A DNA stretch of 64,000 nt from Clostridiales bacterium (GCA_019416935.1 DXWI01000004.1:1-64000), one strand, 5' to 3'; shown: positions 35,821-44,874, numbered from the stretch's first letter. Notes: generated by a model not told the origin, from the sequence alone. Translations and numbers: made by a program.

Positions 35821-38800
35821 TCAAACCGCCTCTCCAAATCTTGCGGAAACGACCTTGCTGACGCCGCGTTCCTCCATGGAAACGCCGTACAGCGAGTCGC
35901 AAACCTCCATGCTGCCCTTTCGGTGGGTAATGATAATGAACTGCGTCTGGTCGGAATACGTCTTCAAATATTCCGCAAAGCGCGAAACATTGACCTCGTC
36001 CAAGGAGGACTCGATCTCATCCAGCACGCAGAACGCGGGCGCTTTCAGGCGCAGCATTGCAAACAGCAGCGCAATGGCCGTGAGCGCGCGCTCGCCGCCG
36101 GAGAGCAGCGATAGGAGCTGCAGTTTCTTGCCGGGCGGCTGCGCAATGATATCGATATCGCAACCGAGAATATCGTTCTTATCCGAGAGTCGCAGCTCGG
36201 CGTGGCCGCCGCCAAACAATTCCGCAAACACTTCCCCGAAGTTCTCCTGTATCCGATGGAACTGCTGCAAAAACTCCGCCTGCATCGTTTCCGTGAGCTC
36301 TGCGATCAGCTTTTCGAGGTCGGCGCCGGCCTGTTTCAGATCGTTGCTCTGAGCGGACATGGAGGCATACCGCTCGGACACGGCGCGATAATCCTCGATG
36401 GCGCTCAGGTTGATATCCCCCATATCGCGAATCTCGCTTTTGATGGCGCTGACGCGCGCAGCAGAGGCGCCGACGGCAATCTCATGCCGGAATGGAACCG
36501 CATTTTCATAGGTGAGCTCATACTCCTCCCAAATGCGATCCTGCATGGCGGCGGTCTCCATCTCCATGCGGCTCTTCTGCAGTTCCTGCCGGTGCTTGCG
36601 CTCGCTCAAATCCCTGAGAGCTTGCAGCGCGGTTTCCCGTTGCAGCCGAAGCTGCGCAAGCGAATCCGTTCGCCGGGCGCGCTCCTCCTCCATCTGCTTC
36701 TGCGTTTCCTTCTGTACGCCGGCCCGCTGCTGCTCCGCTGCAACGCTCTTTTGCATATCGGCAAGCCGTGACTCCACCTCGGCAAGCTGCAAGCGGCTTT
36801 GTTCCATCGCCGCATTCCGCTGTTCGACCGCCGTGCGGGTTGTCTCCCGTTCCGCCGTCAGGCGCTTCTGCTCGGCCGTCACCGCGTCCTGTTCCTTCTG
36901 CAGCGCCATCAGGCGCACCTTTTGTTCGGTGATTTCCTGCGACATGCGCTCTCGCACAGACCGCAACGCGGCGAGCGCATTCTGCGACCGCAGCACGTCC
37001 TCGCGGGATGCGGCATTGCCGGATTCGATATCGCGCTGCAGGGCCGTCGCCTGCTCGCGTTCCCGTTCAATATCGGCAAGGTTGTCCGCAATCTGCGCAA
37101 GCTCCGCGTCCAACCGCCCCGTCTGCTCCGCACTCTTTTCGAGATCGCGCAGAATGATCTCGACCTTTTCACGCTGGCGCGTGAGAGCGATTTCCTTCTC
37201 ATGCAGTTCGGAGCGAAACGCCTCCGCTTGCATATCGGCAAGCAAGAGCTGCTTTCGCAGCGACTCGCACGCAGCCGTGCGCTCGGCCAAGCGCTTTTCT
37301 TTCTCTGCAAGGGCTGCTTCCGATTCCTGAATCTCCCGCTCGCGGCCAAGCAGGGAAAACGCGCGCTTTTGCTTGCTGCCGCCGCTCATGGAACCGCCTG
37401 TGCTGATGATATCGCCTTCGAGCGTGGCAATGTGGAACGCGCCGCCGGAGCGCTTTTTAAGCGCAATACCGGCGGTCAAGTCGCGCACGATCGCGGTGTG
37501 TCCCAGCAGGTGCTCCACAACCGGCCGGATCTGCGCATCGCAGTCGACCAGTTCCGACGCGAGTCCGAAGCAATCCGGCGTTCTCAGATGCGCGCGTTCT
37601 CGCTCTCCAATCGGGCTGATTCGCAGCAGTGTGATCGGGAGAAGCGTTGCACGCCCATACTCCTTCCGCCGAAGGTATTCGATAACAAATTTCGCATCCT
37701 CCGCCGTCGGCGTCACGATGTTCTGCAGCGATGAGCCGAGCGCCATGGTGATCGCCGTTTCATACTTCTCCGGAACGCGAATCAATTCAGCCACAACGCC
37801 GACAATGGAAGCTGAAAGCTGCGCATCCCGTCCGACGTCATGCATGAGGTTTTTGATGCTCGCATAGTATCCTTCGCGGGATTTTGCCATCTCCGTCAGC
37901 ACGCGCAAGCGGGAGCGCATCGAGCCGGTTTCCTGTTCCAAGCCATGCTGCTCCGCCATGGCGCAGGCATGCTCCTTTTCGAGCGACAACCGGTTTTGCT
38001 GGGCTTCGTTGACGCGCTGCAGCAGCGCATCGCGCGTCGCCTCCATCGTTTCCCGTTCCGCCTGCGCCTCCGCATATTCGGCGTCAAGCGATGCGCCCGA
38101 TCCGCCCTGCTGTTGTTTCTGCAGTGCAATGCTCTGCATGCGCTCCGTGAGCGCTGCTGCCATGGCGTCAAAGCGTGATAAACCGCTCTTGGCGTCGGCC
38201 AAACGGTTCATCGCTTCCATCATCTCGTTTTTCATGGCCTCGAGCGCTTCCTCCGCCCGCTGAACGGCCGCGTCCTGTTCCGCCAAGCTGGCGTTGGCCG
38301 TGGCGATATCGCGTTGAAGCTGCTCCATCGCAGCCCTGCCCGCCTGATTGGACTCCATCGCCTCCAGCGTCAGGGTCAATTCCCGTTCCCGTGCGCAGAG
38401 GCCGTCACGCTCCCCGCGCAGGCGGCGGATCTCCGCCTGTGCATTTTCACGCCGCTCCATCAAAAGGTTGCACTCGCCTACATGCGCCTCAACGCCGGAG
38501 AGCAGCGCCATCAGTCGGTTCTGCTGCTCCGTCAGGGATGCGTCCATCTGTACAATCTGCTGTTCGAACTCGGCGCATTGTGTTTGCATAGCATCGGCAA
38601 GCGCCGTATTCTGCTCCTCTTCTTCGGTCAATTGCCGCAGCGTTTCCTCCATCGAGGCGAGCCGTTCCCGGTTGCGGTCGAATTGGTACAGGAACAGGTT
38701 GACCTCGAGATCGCGCAGCTCATCCCTGAGCTTCAAAAACGTGCGCGCGGCAGCGCTCTGCTCCTCAAGCGGCTGCAAGCGATCGCCCAGTTCTTTCAGA

Positions 38801-39381
38801 ATATCCTCGATACGCTCCAGATTTTTACCCGTATGCTCCAGCTTGCGCGCCGCCTCCTCCTTCCGGACGCGATAGCGCATTACGCCGGCCGCCTCTTCCA
38901 GAGCCGCACGCCGCTCATTCGATTTGTTTGAAAGAATCTCATCGACCTTTCCCTGGCCGATGATCGAATAGCCGTCCTTGCCAATGCCGGTATCCCGAAA
39001 CAGATCGACGATATCCCGAAGCCGGCAGGCGCTGCGGTTCAGGCAGTATTCGCTATCGCCGTTGCGATAGACGCGGCGTGTCACGGCAACCTCGGAAAAC
39101 GGCACGTTCAATCTGCCGTCCGCATTATCAAACACGAGCGTGACCTCGCAGTATGCCTGTGCCTTGCGCTGCTGCGTACCGCTGAAGATGACGTCCTCCA
39201 TTTTGGATCCGCGCAGCGCCTTTGCGCTCTGCTCGCCCAACACCCAGCGAACGGCATCCGCAATATTGCTCTTGCCGCTGCCGTTCGGGCCGATGACAGC
39301 CGTTATGCCGCCCTCGAACACCAGTTCCGTCTTCTTCGCAAACGACTTGAATCCGTTGATCTCCAGCCTGGTCAGTCGCAT
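35821..39381 (-). CDS. smc: Chromosome segregation protein SMC
   Basis: Condensin ATPase of 1,186 residues. The N-terminal ATPase half carries Walker A (VIGPNGSGKSNIADAVRW, about residues 29-46); a long coiled coil (about 170-505), a hinge (about 520-640, VVAELIRVPEKYETAITMAL) and a second coiled coil follow; the C-terminal half has the signature LLSGGERALTAIALL and Walker B FCVLDEIESSLDEVNV. Its start overlaps the rnc stop by 10 bases. The rnc-smc-ftsY order is the Bacillota norm. Coiled-coil composition (Gln/Glu/Arg-rich) is ordinary. Confidence 0.98.
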   Translation of the reverse strand: MRLTRLEINGFKSFAKKTELVFEGGITAVIGPNGSGKSNIADAVRWVLGEQSAKALRGSKMEDVIFSGTQQRKAQAYCEVTLVFDNADGRLNVPFSEVAVTRRVYRNGDSEYCLNRSACRLRDIVDLFRDTGIGKDGYSIIGQGKVDEILSNKSNERRAALEEAAGVMRYRVRKEEAARKLEHTGKNLERIEDILKELGDRLQPLEEQSAAARTFLKLRDELRDLEVNLFLYQFDRNRERLASMEETLRQLTEEEEQNTALADAMQTQCAEFEQQIVQMDASLTEQQNRLMALLSGVEAHVGECNLLMERRENAQAEIRRLRGERDGLCARERELTLTLEAMESNQAGRAAMEQLQRDIATANASLAEQDAAVQRAEEALEAMKNEMMEAMNRLADAKSGLSRFDAMAAALTERMQSIALQKQQQGGSGASLDAEYAEAQAERETMEATRDALLQRVNEAQQNRLSLEKEHACAMAEQHGLEQETGSMRSRLRVLTEMAKSREGYYASIKNLMHDVGRDAQLSASIVGVVAELIRVPEKYETAITMALGSSLQNIVTPTAEDAKFVIEYLRRKEYGRATLLPITLLRISPIGERERAHLRTPDCFGLASELVDCDAQIRPVVEHLLGHTAIVRDLTAGIALKKRSGGAFHIATLEGDIISTGGSMSGGSKQKRAFSLLGREREIQESEAALAEKEKRLAERTAACESLRKQLLLADMQAEAFRSELHEKEIALTRQREKVEIILRDLEKSAEQTGRLDAELAQIADNLADIEREREQATALQRDIESGNAASREDVLRSQNALAALRSVRERMSQEITEQKVRLMALQKEQDAVTAEQKRLTAERETTRTAVEQRNAAMEQSRLQLAEVESRLADMQKSVAAEQQRAGVQKETQKQMEEERARRTDSLAQLRLQRETALQALRDLSERKHRQELQKSRMEMETAAMQDRIWEEYELTYENAVPFRHEIAVGASAARVSAIKSEIRDMGDINLSAIEDYRAVSERYASMSAQSNDLKQAGADLEKLIAELTETMQAEFLQQFHRIQENFGEVFAELFGGGHAELRLSDKNDILGCDIDIIAQPPGKKLQLLSLLSGGERALTAIALLFAMLRLKAPAFCVLDEIESSLDEVNVSRFAEYLKTYSDQTQFIIITHRKGSMEVCDSLYGVSMEERGVSKVVSARFGEAV

Positions 39382-40109
39382 GGGCCCATCCCCTCCGCCG
39401 GCTGCGTTTCCGCGTGTGTAAACCGGTCAAGCGCGCGCTCCGCCGCCTTCTGGCCGGCGCTCTGCTTTGTGCCGCCCTCACCCCGGCCGATCTCCGCATC
39501 GTCCAGCAGCACGCGTATGGTGAACGATTTGTTGTGCTCTGGTCCGGTTGCCCCGAGCAGTTCATAGCTGAGTCTTCCCATGTGCCGTTTTTGCACAAAC
39601 TCCTGCAAGCGGGTCTTAAAATCCTTATCCTCGGCCGCCATGACCGTTTTTTCAAGTTCAGAGACGACATGCTCCCTTACAAACGCACGCGCCCATTCCA
39701 AGCCGCCGTCAAGATAGATCGCACCGATGAGCGCCTCGAGTGCATCCGATACGATGGACGGCTTGCTCCTGCCGCCGGAGCGGTCCTCGCCGTGCCCCAA
39801 CCGCAGATACGCCGCCAACTTGATCGGCTGCGCGGCGAGAAACAGCGCCTGTTCGCAAACCAGTCTGGCCCGCAGGCGCGTCATCTCCCCTTCGTTTTTA
39901 TCGGGATGAGCGGAATACAATCGTTCGCTGACGGTAAGCTCCAAAACGGCGTCGCCCAAAAACTCCAGACGCTCGTTATGCGCGGCGCTCGCGCCATCGC
40001 CCTTGACGAAGGACGAATGCGTCAGCGCCGCTTCCAGCAGTTCCGGCTGACGAAATGTATATCCGATGACCTGCTGCAATCTTTGCAGGCTATCGCTCCA
40101 TTGGTTCAA
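39372..40109 (-). CDS. rnc: Ribonuclease III
   Basis: Double-strand RNA endonuclease for rRNA and mRNA processing. The catalytic motif NERLEFLGDAVLELTVSE is present, with the DALEALIGAIYLD motif, and a C-terminal double-strand RNA-binding domain (residues about 165-235). A TTG at 40109 lies 7 bases after GGAGG and gives 245 residues; the upstream frame to 40166 crosses the acpP terminator. Thus rnc starts only 26 bases after that terminator. Confidence 0.96.
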   Translation of the reverse strand: MNQWSDSLQRLQQVIGYTFRQPELLEAALTHSSFVKGDGASAAHNERLEFLGDAVLELTVSERLYSAHPDKNEGEMTRLRARLVCEQALFLAAQPIKLAAYLRLGHGEDRSGGRSKPSIVSDALEALIGAIYLDGGLEWARAFVREHVVSELEKTVMAAEDKDFKTRLQEFVQKRHMGRLSYELLGATGPEHNKSFTIRVLLDDAEIGRGEGGTKQSAGQKAAERALDRFTHAETQPAEGMGPCD

Positions 40110-40134
40110 TAAAAGGCCTCCTTCTTTACAAAAA

Positions 40135-40156
40135 GCCCGCACCAAGCGATGCGGGC
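40135..40156 (-). terminator. Terminator between acpP and rnc
   Basis: GCCCGCA/TGCGGGC 7-bp stem, 8-base loop and TTTTTG on the minus strand, 20 bases past the acpP stop. No promoter is visible between it and the rnc start. Confidence 0.85.
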
Positions 40157-40175
40157 GTCCCGGCAAAGCAAACGC

Positions 40176-40400
40176 TCAGCGGTTCTCCAAAAAGTTTACG
40201 ATATCCGCAACGGTCTGCACCTTCGGCAGATCCTCGTCGGGGATCTCCACATCGAACTCCTGCTCGAGATCCATAATTAGCTCAACGATATCCAGCGAAT
40301 CCGCTTTCAAATCGTCGATCAAGCGGCTCTCCATGTGAACGGATTCGGGATCGATATCCAACTGGCGGGTAATGATCTCGCGCACTTTATCAAAATACAT
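40176..40400 (-). CDS. acpP: Acyl carrier protein
   Basis: A 74-residue acidic carrier for fatty acid synthesis. The phosphopantetheine attachment Ser is in LKADSLDIVELIM. The ATG at 40400 (MYFDKVREIIT) has AGGGAG about 6 bases upstream. It is flanked by its own promoter and terminator, so it can be made as an abundant single-gene mRNA, in keeping with the high cellular demand for ACP. plsX upstream consumes acyl-ACP. Confidence 0.97.
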   Translation of the reverse strand: MYFDKVREIITRQLDIDPESVHMESRLIDDLKADSLDIVELIMDLEQEFDVEIPDEDLPKVQTVADIVNFLENR

Positions 40401-40439
40401 ACAATACTCCCTCTCATTCTCCAATCAGCCCTTAAGAAT

Positions 40440-40456
40440 ACCGGCAACGCGCCGGT
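40440..40456 (-). promoter_or_regulatory. Hairpin in the acpP leader
   Basis: ACCGGC/GCCGGT 6-bp stem with a 5-base loop, about 40 bases before the acpP start and downstream of its promoter. No T-run follows, so it could stabilise or tune the message rather than terminate it. Confidence 0.4.
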
Positions 40457-40473
40457 TATCCTGCGACGCAGTT

Positions 40474-40502
40474 ATTTTATATGAAGTAGACGATTCTGTC
40501 AA
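40474..40502 (-). promoter_or_regulatory. SigA-type promoter of acpP
   Basis: TTGACA (complement at 40497-40502), 17-base spacer and TAAAAT (complement at 40474-40479). The -35 box overlaps the stop codon of plsX. Confidence 0.85.
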
Positions 40503-41509
40503 TCCTCCTTCACAAGCGCAGAGAGCGCCTGTGAAATGCGCCCGGTCACATCTGCAGCAATCAGCCGCTCCGCCTGTAAAACGGCGTGAGCGAATGCAGT
40601 GGCATTGGAACTGCCGTGCGCCTTAATCACGCCGCCCTTTACGCCAAGCAGCGGCGCCCCGCCATGCTCGGTGTAATCCAGCTTATGCTTGAGCGCGCGG
40701 AACGCGGGCTTGGCAAGCGCGGCGCCGGCCTTGGTGCGCAGCGTTGCATACAGATTTTGTGTAAGCAGTGTGAGCATGGAAGCAACGGCCCCCTCAATGC
40801 CTTTCAAAAGCACATTCCCATCAAATCCATCGGCCACGATGACGTCCACGTCACCCGACAGCGCGTCCCGCGCCTCGCAGTTGCCCGCAAAATTGACCGG
40901 TGTTTCCAACAGCAGCGCATGCGCGGCCTTCGTCAGTTCCGATCCCTTTTCCGCTTCCGTTCCATTATTCAGCAGACCGACGCGGGGGTTTTCAATTCCC
41001 TGTACGCTGTGCATATACGCCACGCCCATCAATGCAAATTGCTGAAGATACACGGGTTTGCAATCCGTGTTGGCGCCGCTGTCGATCAGCAGCACGCCAT
41101 TGCCCTGAACCGTCGGCAGCAGCGGTGCCAGCGCAGGGCGCTTTACGCCGTCAATCCGGCGGATGATCAGCGTCGCAGCCGTCAGCAGCGCGCCCGTGTT
41201 ACCGGCCGATACCACGCAATCCGCTTCACCATCGGCTACCGACTGCACTGCGCGCACCAGTGAAGAGTCCTTCTTTGCGCGGATTGCGCGCGTGGGCGCT
41301 TCATCGCAGCCAATGACCTCCGTTGTCGGGCATACATGCAGCCGGTCGCCGGCGTCGCCGGCCGTTCGCAGTCCGCCGTTGATCGCAGCGCTGTCGCCGA
41401 ACAGTACGAGCTCTGTGTTGGGCCGCAGCATGGGCAGGGCCTGCAAGCATCCCTCGAGAACCGCATCGGGCGCATGGTCGCCGCCCATCACATCTATTGC
41501 CAGTTTCAT
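40499..41509 (-). CDS. plsX: Phosphate acyltransferase PlsX
   Basis: Converts acyl-ACP to acyl-phosphate for phospholipid synthesis. The family start MKLAIDVMGGDHAPDAVLEG is exact, and internal motifs VSAGNTGALLTAA and DSGANTDCKP support the assignment. Length is 336 residues. GGGAAAGGA-type ribosome site lies before the ATG. Its leader has a 10-bp inverted repeat and lies beyond a terminator that ends the rpmF message. Confidence 0.97.
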   Translation of the reverse strand: MKLAIDVMGGDHAPDAVLEGCLQALPMLRPNTELVLFGDSAAINGGLRTAGDAGDRLHVCPTTEVIGCDEAPTRAIRAKKDSSLVRAVQSVADGEADCVVSAGNTGALLTAATLIIRRIDGVKRPALAPLLPTVQGNGVLLIDSGANTDCKPVYLQQFALMGVAYMHSVQGIENPRVGLLNNGTEAEKGSELTKAAHALLLETPVNFAGNCEARDALSGDVDVIVADGFDGNVLLKGIEGAVASMLTLLTQNLYATLRTKAGAALAKPAFRALKHKLDYTEHGGAPLLGVKGGVIKAHGSSNATAFAHAVLQAERLIAADVTGRISQALSALVKED

Positions 41510-41530
41510 GTGCTTTCCTTTCCCAATCGG

Positions 41531-41576
41531 CTCCGAACGGCCATTTCAGCGTCTACCGAAACAGCTCCGTTCGGAG
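41531..41576 (-). promoter_or_regulatory. Inverted repeat in the plsX leader
   Basis: CTCCGAACGG at 41531-41540 and its exact complement CCGTTCGGAG at 41567-41576, 26 bases apart, about 22 bases upstream of the plsX start codon. It may form an RNA stem or be a repressor site; it does not match the FapR operator. Confidence 0.55.
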
Positions 41577-41587
41577 AACGGAAAAAA

Positions 41588-41611
41588 GACCCTCACCCAT
41601 GGATGAAAGTC
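41588..41611 (-). terminator. Terminator after rpmF
   Basis: A 10-pair stem (three G-U) with a 4-base loop followed by six T residues on the minus strand, 53 bases past the rpmF stop. Confidence 0.8.
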
Positions 41612-41664
41612 CTTTCCTGTTTTCAAAAAGACGGTGCTCATAGAAGCAGAACAACAGTACGCGG

Positions 41665-41865
41665 TTATGCGTTCTTCTTTTCCTTCTGATCCATGTCGAT
41701 GACGAGCTTGCCATCGTAATACCCGCACTTCTTGCAAACGGTATGCGAAGTCTTCAGCTCGTGACACTGCGGGCATTCCGACAGGTTCGGCTGCTCCAGC
41801 GTAAAGTTGCTCGCTCTGCGCGAATCTCTCTTCGCCTTCGAAGTTTTTCTCTTGGGTACTGCCAT
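41665..41865 (-). CDS. rpmF: 50S ribosomal protein L32
   Basis: 66-residue zinc-binding ribosomal protein: MAVPKRKTSKAKRDSRRAS then two CxxC knuckles (CPQCHELK and CKKCGYYDG). It follows yceD by 12 bases and has its own upstream promoter and downstream terminator, a separate yceD-rpmF unit. Confidence 0.98.
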   Translation of the reverse strand: MAVPKRKTSKAKRDSRRASNFTLEQPNLSECPQCHELKTSHTVCKKCGYYDGKLVIDMDQKEKKNA

Positions 41866-41877
41866 GATTACACCTCC

Positions 41878-42381
41878 TTAATCCTCATTTCGTATCGCAT
41901 CAAGCGCCGACCAAGCGCTGATCGGTCGAACCGGCTCGCAATCGCAGGACGTCTGATTGCGGTTCACTCCGCAAATCGGGCAAAGGCCCCTGCAATCCGG
42001 CCGGCAGACGCTTGTCAGCGGCAGATGCAGGAACAGGTTGTCCAATACAGCCTGATCGAGCGACAGCCGATCCCCCTCAAAGGGGTAGGTTTCGGAATCC
42101 TCCTCTATCTCCGCAGGCTTGCAGAACCGCTCTGTAAAACCAAATTCCAAGGGCTCTTCAAAGGGCTCGGCGCAGCGCGCGCAGACCGACCGCAGACATG
42201 TTTTCACGGTGCCTTCCACGCTGATCCCCTTGCCGTCAAATACGTACCGTCCTGTGATGGACAACGGCGCGGCGCACACCACGGTGCGGCCGCCGAACTG
42301 CTGCGGCAAAAGGGGTTCTGTCAGCTGAAACGAAAACGGTTCGCCGACCTGCTTCAGGGCTGCTGCAATCTGCAGTTCCAT
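41878..42381 (-). CDS. yceD: DUF177/YceD family protein
   Basis: 167-residue protein with two zinc-finger-like Cys pairs: CLRSVCARCAEPFE and CRPDCRGLCPICGVNRNQTSCDC. YceD in other bacteria is linked to 23S rRNA accumulation. The ATG at 42381 has GGAGG 7 bases upstream; the longer frame to 42480 runs into ygiQ. The yceD-rpmF pair is highly conserved. Confidence 0.93.
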   Translation of the reverse strand: MELQIAAALKQVGEPFSFQLTEPLLPQQFGGRTVVCAAPLSITGRYVFDGKGISVEGTVKTCLRSVCARCAEPFEEPLEFGFTERFCKPAEIEEDSETYPFEGDRLSLDQAVLDNLFLHLPLTSVCRPDCRGLCPICGVNRNQTSCDCEPVRPISAWSALDAIRNED

Positions 42382-42412
42382 AGATAATCCTCCGAAAATA
42401 CGACCATCGTTT

Positions 42413-42441
42413 ATTTTATCGATTACGCCTTGATTTGTCAA
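42413..42441 (-). promoter_or_regulatory. SigA-type promoter of yceD-rpmF
   Basis: TTGACA (complement at 42436-42441), 17-base spacer and TAAAAT (complement at 42413-42418); both boxes lie in the last codons of ygiQ or just past its stop. Confidence 0.85.
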
Positions 42442-44266
42442 CAGCATTCTTGCCCGGTTTCCGATTTTCCGGCGGAACAAGGCAATCTTTTCCGTATCCG
42501 ATCAGATCTTCCCGGTCTGCCTGACGAAGCGCCTGGCGGATCAGTCCAAAATTGCGCGGCAAATAATACTGCATCAAGGCGCGCTGCATGCGCTTTTCAT
42601 GTGGATTTTTGGCCACATAGACCGGCCGCATGGTGCGCGGATCGATGCCGGTATGGTACATGCAGGTGGACAGGGTGCCGGGCGTCGGGTAGAAATCCTG
42701 TACCTGCTGCGGCCGAAGTCCGCGTTTTTTGAGATAGCAGGCAAGCAAAATCGCATCCGCCAATTCCGCCCCGGGATGGGACGACATCAGGTAGGGAACC
42801 GTATACTGCTCGCGCCCGGCCTGCCGGTTGAACTGACGGTAGCGCTGCTCAAACCGTTCGTACAGTTCGCTTGACGGCTTGTTCATATAATACAGCACAC
42901 GATCGGACACATGCTCGGGCGCGACCTTCAGCTGACCGCTGATATGATGCTGCACCAGTTCTCTCAGGAAGGTATCGTCCTTGTCATACATGACATAATC
43001 ATACCGCACGCCGGAGCGAACGAACACCTTCTTCACGCCGGGAACGGCGCGCAGCTTGCGAAGCAAGGCCACGTAGTCCGTATGTGAAACCTTCAGATTC
43101 TTGCAGCGTTCAAACCCGATGCACTGCTTGTTCCGGCAAACGCCGCTTTTGAGCTGTTTATCGCAGGCCGGTTGTCGAAAATTGGCCGTTGGGCCGCCGA
43201 CATCATGGATATATCCCTTGAAGTCGGGATCATGCGTCAGTTCCCGCACTTCGCGAAGGATGGATTCGTGGCTGCGCGCCTGAATGACCCGCCCCTGATG
43301 GAAGGTCAACGCGCAAAAGCTGCAGCCGCCAAAGCAGCCGCGCGCCGATGCGACCGAAAACGCCACCTCATCGATAGCCGGAATATGGTCGTGGTACATG
43401 GGATGCGCCCTTCTCGTAAAGGGCAGCGCATACACCGCATCAAGCTCCGCAGTAGTCAGCGGCAGAGCGGGTGGGTTTGCGACGAGATACCCCTTCTCGT
43501 GAGCCTGAACCAATCGTTTGCCCTGCATCGCGTCCTGCTCGCCGGACTCCGTCAAAAATGCCCTTGCATAGGCCTTTTTATCGGCAGAGACCTCCTGATA
43601 GGACGGCAGTAGCACATAACCGGTCTCCAGCTCGTCCAGGCGGTTGACGCGAAAACAGGAGCCGCGGATGGAGCGCAGGTCCCGAATCGGCGTGCCGGCG
43701 TCCAGCGCATCGGCCATCTCAACGATGGAGCGCTCGCCCATGCCGTACAGCAGCAGATCCGCTCCCGCATCATACAGGATGGAATGGCGCACGCGATCAT
43801 CCCAGTAGTCATAATGTGCAAAGCGGCGCAGGCTGGCCTCCAGACCGCCGATCACCACCGGCACATGCGCATAGGCCTCCCGGCACCGGTTGGCATAGAC
43901 GATGGTTGCGCGATCCGGACGAAGTCCGGCCCGTCCCCCAGGGCTGTACAGGTCCTCATCGCGGTGCCGCTTTGCCACGGTATAATGGTTGACCATGGAA
44001 TCGATATTCCCGGAGGAAACGAGAAAGGCAAGCCTGGGGCAGCCCATCTGCCGGAACGCGGACACATCCGACCAGTCCGGCTGCGCAATGATGCCAACGC
44101 TGTATCCATGGGATTGGAGCACGCGGGCGATCAGCGCCGTACCGAAGCTCGGATGGTCGATATAGGCGTCGCCGGAGATATATACAAAATCGAGCTGCTC
44201 GATTTCCAGCTCGCGCAGCTCTCGGGTGGTCATGGGTGGCAGGGTTACAATCGGTTTGCGTTTCAA
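42416..44266 (-). CDS. YgiQ family radical SAM protein
   Basis: A 616-residue radical SAM enzyme. The N-terminal domain (about residues 1-290) resembles the UPF0313 B12-binding-like region and the iron-sulfur motif is CFGGCSFCALTFHQG (Cys-x3-Cys-x2-Cys), followed by the TIM-barrel and a C-terminal region (YLMSSHPGAELADAIL, YPTPGTLSTCMYHTG). The substrate is unknown. The start is a TTG overlapping the stop of the DivIVA-domain gene, although an internal start is possible. Confidence 0.9.
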   Translation of the reverse strand: MKRKPIVTLPPMTTRELRELEIEQLDFVYISGDAYIDHPSFGTALIARVLQSHGYSVGIIAQPDWSDVSAFRQMGCPRLAFLVSSGNIDSMVNHYTVAKRHRDEDLYSPGGRAGLRPDRATIVYANRCREAYAHVPVVIGGLEASLRRFAHYDYWDDRVRHSILYDAGADLLLYGMGERSIVEMADALDAGTPIRDLRSIRGSCFRVNRLDELETGYVLLPSYQEVSADKKAYARAFLTESGEQDAMQGKRLVQAHEKGYLVANPPALPLTTAELDAVYALPFTRRAHPMYHDHIPAIDEVAFSVASARGCFGGCSFCALTFHQGRVIQARSHESILREVRELTHDPDFKGYIHDVGGPTANFRQPACDKQLKSGVCRNKQCIGFERCKNLKVSHTDYVALLRKLRAVPGVKKVFVRSGVRYDYVMYDKDDTFLRELVQHHISGQLKVAPEHVSDRVLYYMNKPSSELYERFEQRYRQFNRQAGREQYTVPYLMSSHPGAELADAILLACYLKKRGLRPQQVQDFYPTPGTLSTCMYHTGIDPRTMRPVYVAKNPHEKRMQRALMQYYLPRNFGLIRQALRQADREDLIGYGKDCLVPPENRKPGKNAVDKSRRNR

Positions 44267-44874
44267 TTTGTTTCCTTCCCGGTCGGGGCATCGGCCGTCT
44301 GCGGCTGTTCAGGCGCGGCAAGTGCTTCATCGGCGTTCGCCTCTCCATCGAGCGCGGCAGGCGCTTCATCGGCGCTCACCTCTCCAGCGGGTGCGGCGGG
44401 CGCTTGATTCGGCGGCGGTTCCTGTGATTTCGCTTCCGGCTCTGCCGGCGCATCCACGGCCGCATCATCCGATTCAGCCGTCCAAGCGGGTTCCTCGTCG
44501 ATCTCCAACTCCTCGAGAACGAGAGTTGGCTCTGCCTCGGATTCAGCCATCGGGGCTGTCTCCTCGTCCGGATCCACGGACGCAACGGCAGGATTCACAC
44601 GCACAGTACGCCGCGTCCGGTTTTCCGGCGGTACGGCGGCTGCCTGCGGCGTTTCCGGATGGCGGAGTTGTTTTTCCGCGTCGTCTGCGATATCGTCAAA
44701 CTGCTCCAGCTCCCGGAGGAGATACTCCATGGCCGTCAGCATTTCCTGCCGCTCGCGCTCATAAGTCTCCAACTGCTCGATGATTTCATCCAAAAAGCAG
44801 TCCACCTCGCGCATGTCATACCCCATGAACGAGCGGGAAAACTCCTTATTGACGATGTCCGAAATCTTCATCAT
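44263..44874 (-). CDS. DivIVA-domain protein with Ala/Glu-rich tail
   Basis: 203-residue protein. Residues of about 3-55 match the DivIVA N-terminal domain (IVNKEFSRSFMGYDMREVDCFLDEII), which binds curved membrane and directs division or wall synthesis. A short coiled coil follows, then an acidic, alanine-rich low-complexity tail (about 85-203) that includes a 39-bp DNA repeat. The ATG at 44874 is chosen by homology, with GGAG 11 bases upstream. It lies next to sepF, as in many Bacillota. The tail is probably disordered. Confidence 0.86.
   Translation of the reverse strand: MMKISDIVNKEFSRSFMGYDMREVDCFLDEIIEQLETYERERQEMLTAMEYLLRELEQFDDIADDAEKQLRHPETPQAAAVPPENRTRRTVRVNPAVASVDPDEETAPMAESEAEPTLVLEELEIDEEPAWTAESDDAAVDAPAEPEAKSQEPPPNQAPAAPAGEVSADEAPAALDGEANADEALAAPEQPQTADAPTGKETN
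44315..44392. repeat. 39-bp tandem repeat in the DivIVA-domain gene tail
   Basis: Two adjacent 39-bp copies (44315-44353 and 44354-44392) plus a partial third (to about 44404), each encoding a 13-residue unit (about GEVSADEAPAALD and GEANADEALAAPE). The copies differ at several bases, so the repeat is not recent. Confidence 0.8.

Noticed and set aside
42416..44266. ygiQ considered as part of a peptide-maturation (RiPP) system because it is radical SAM
   Set aside because: It belongs to the housekeeping YgiQ family and no precursor peptide, protease or transporter lies nearby.
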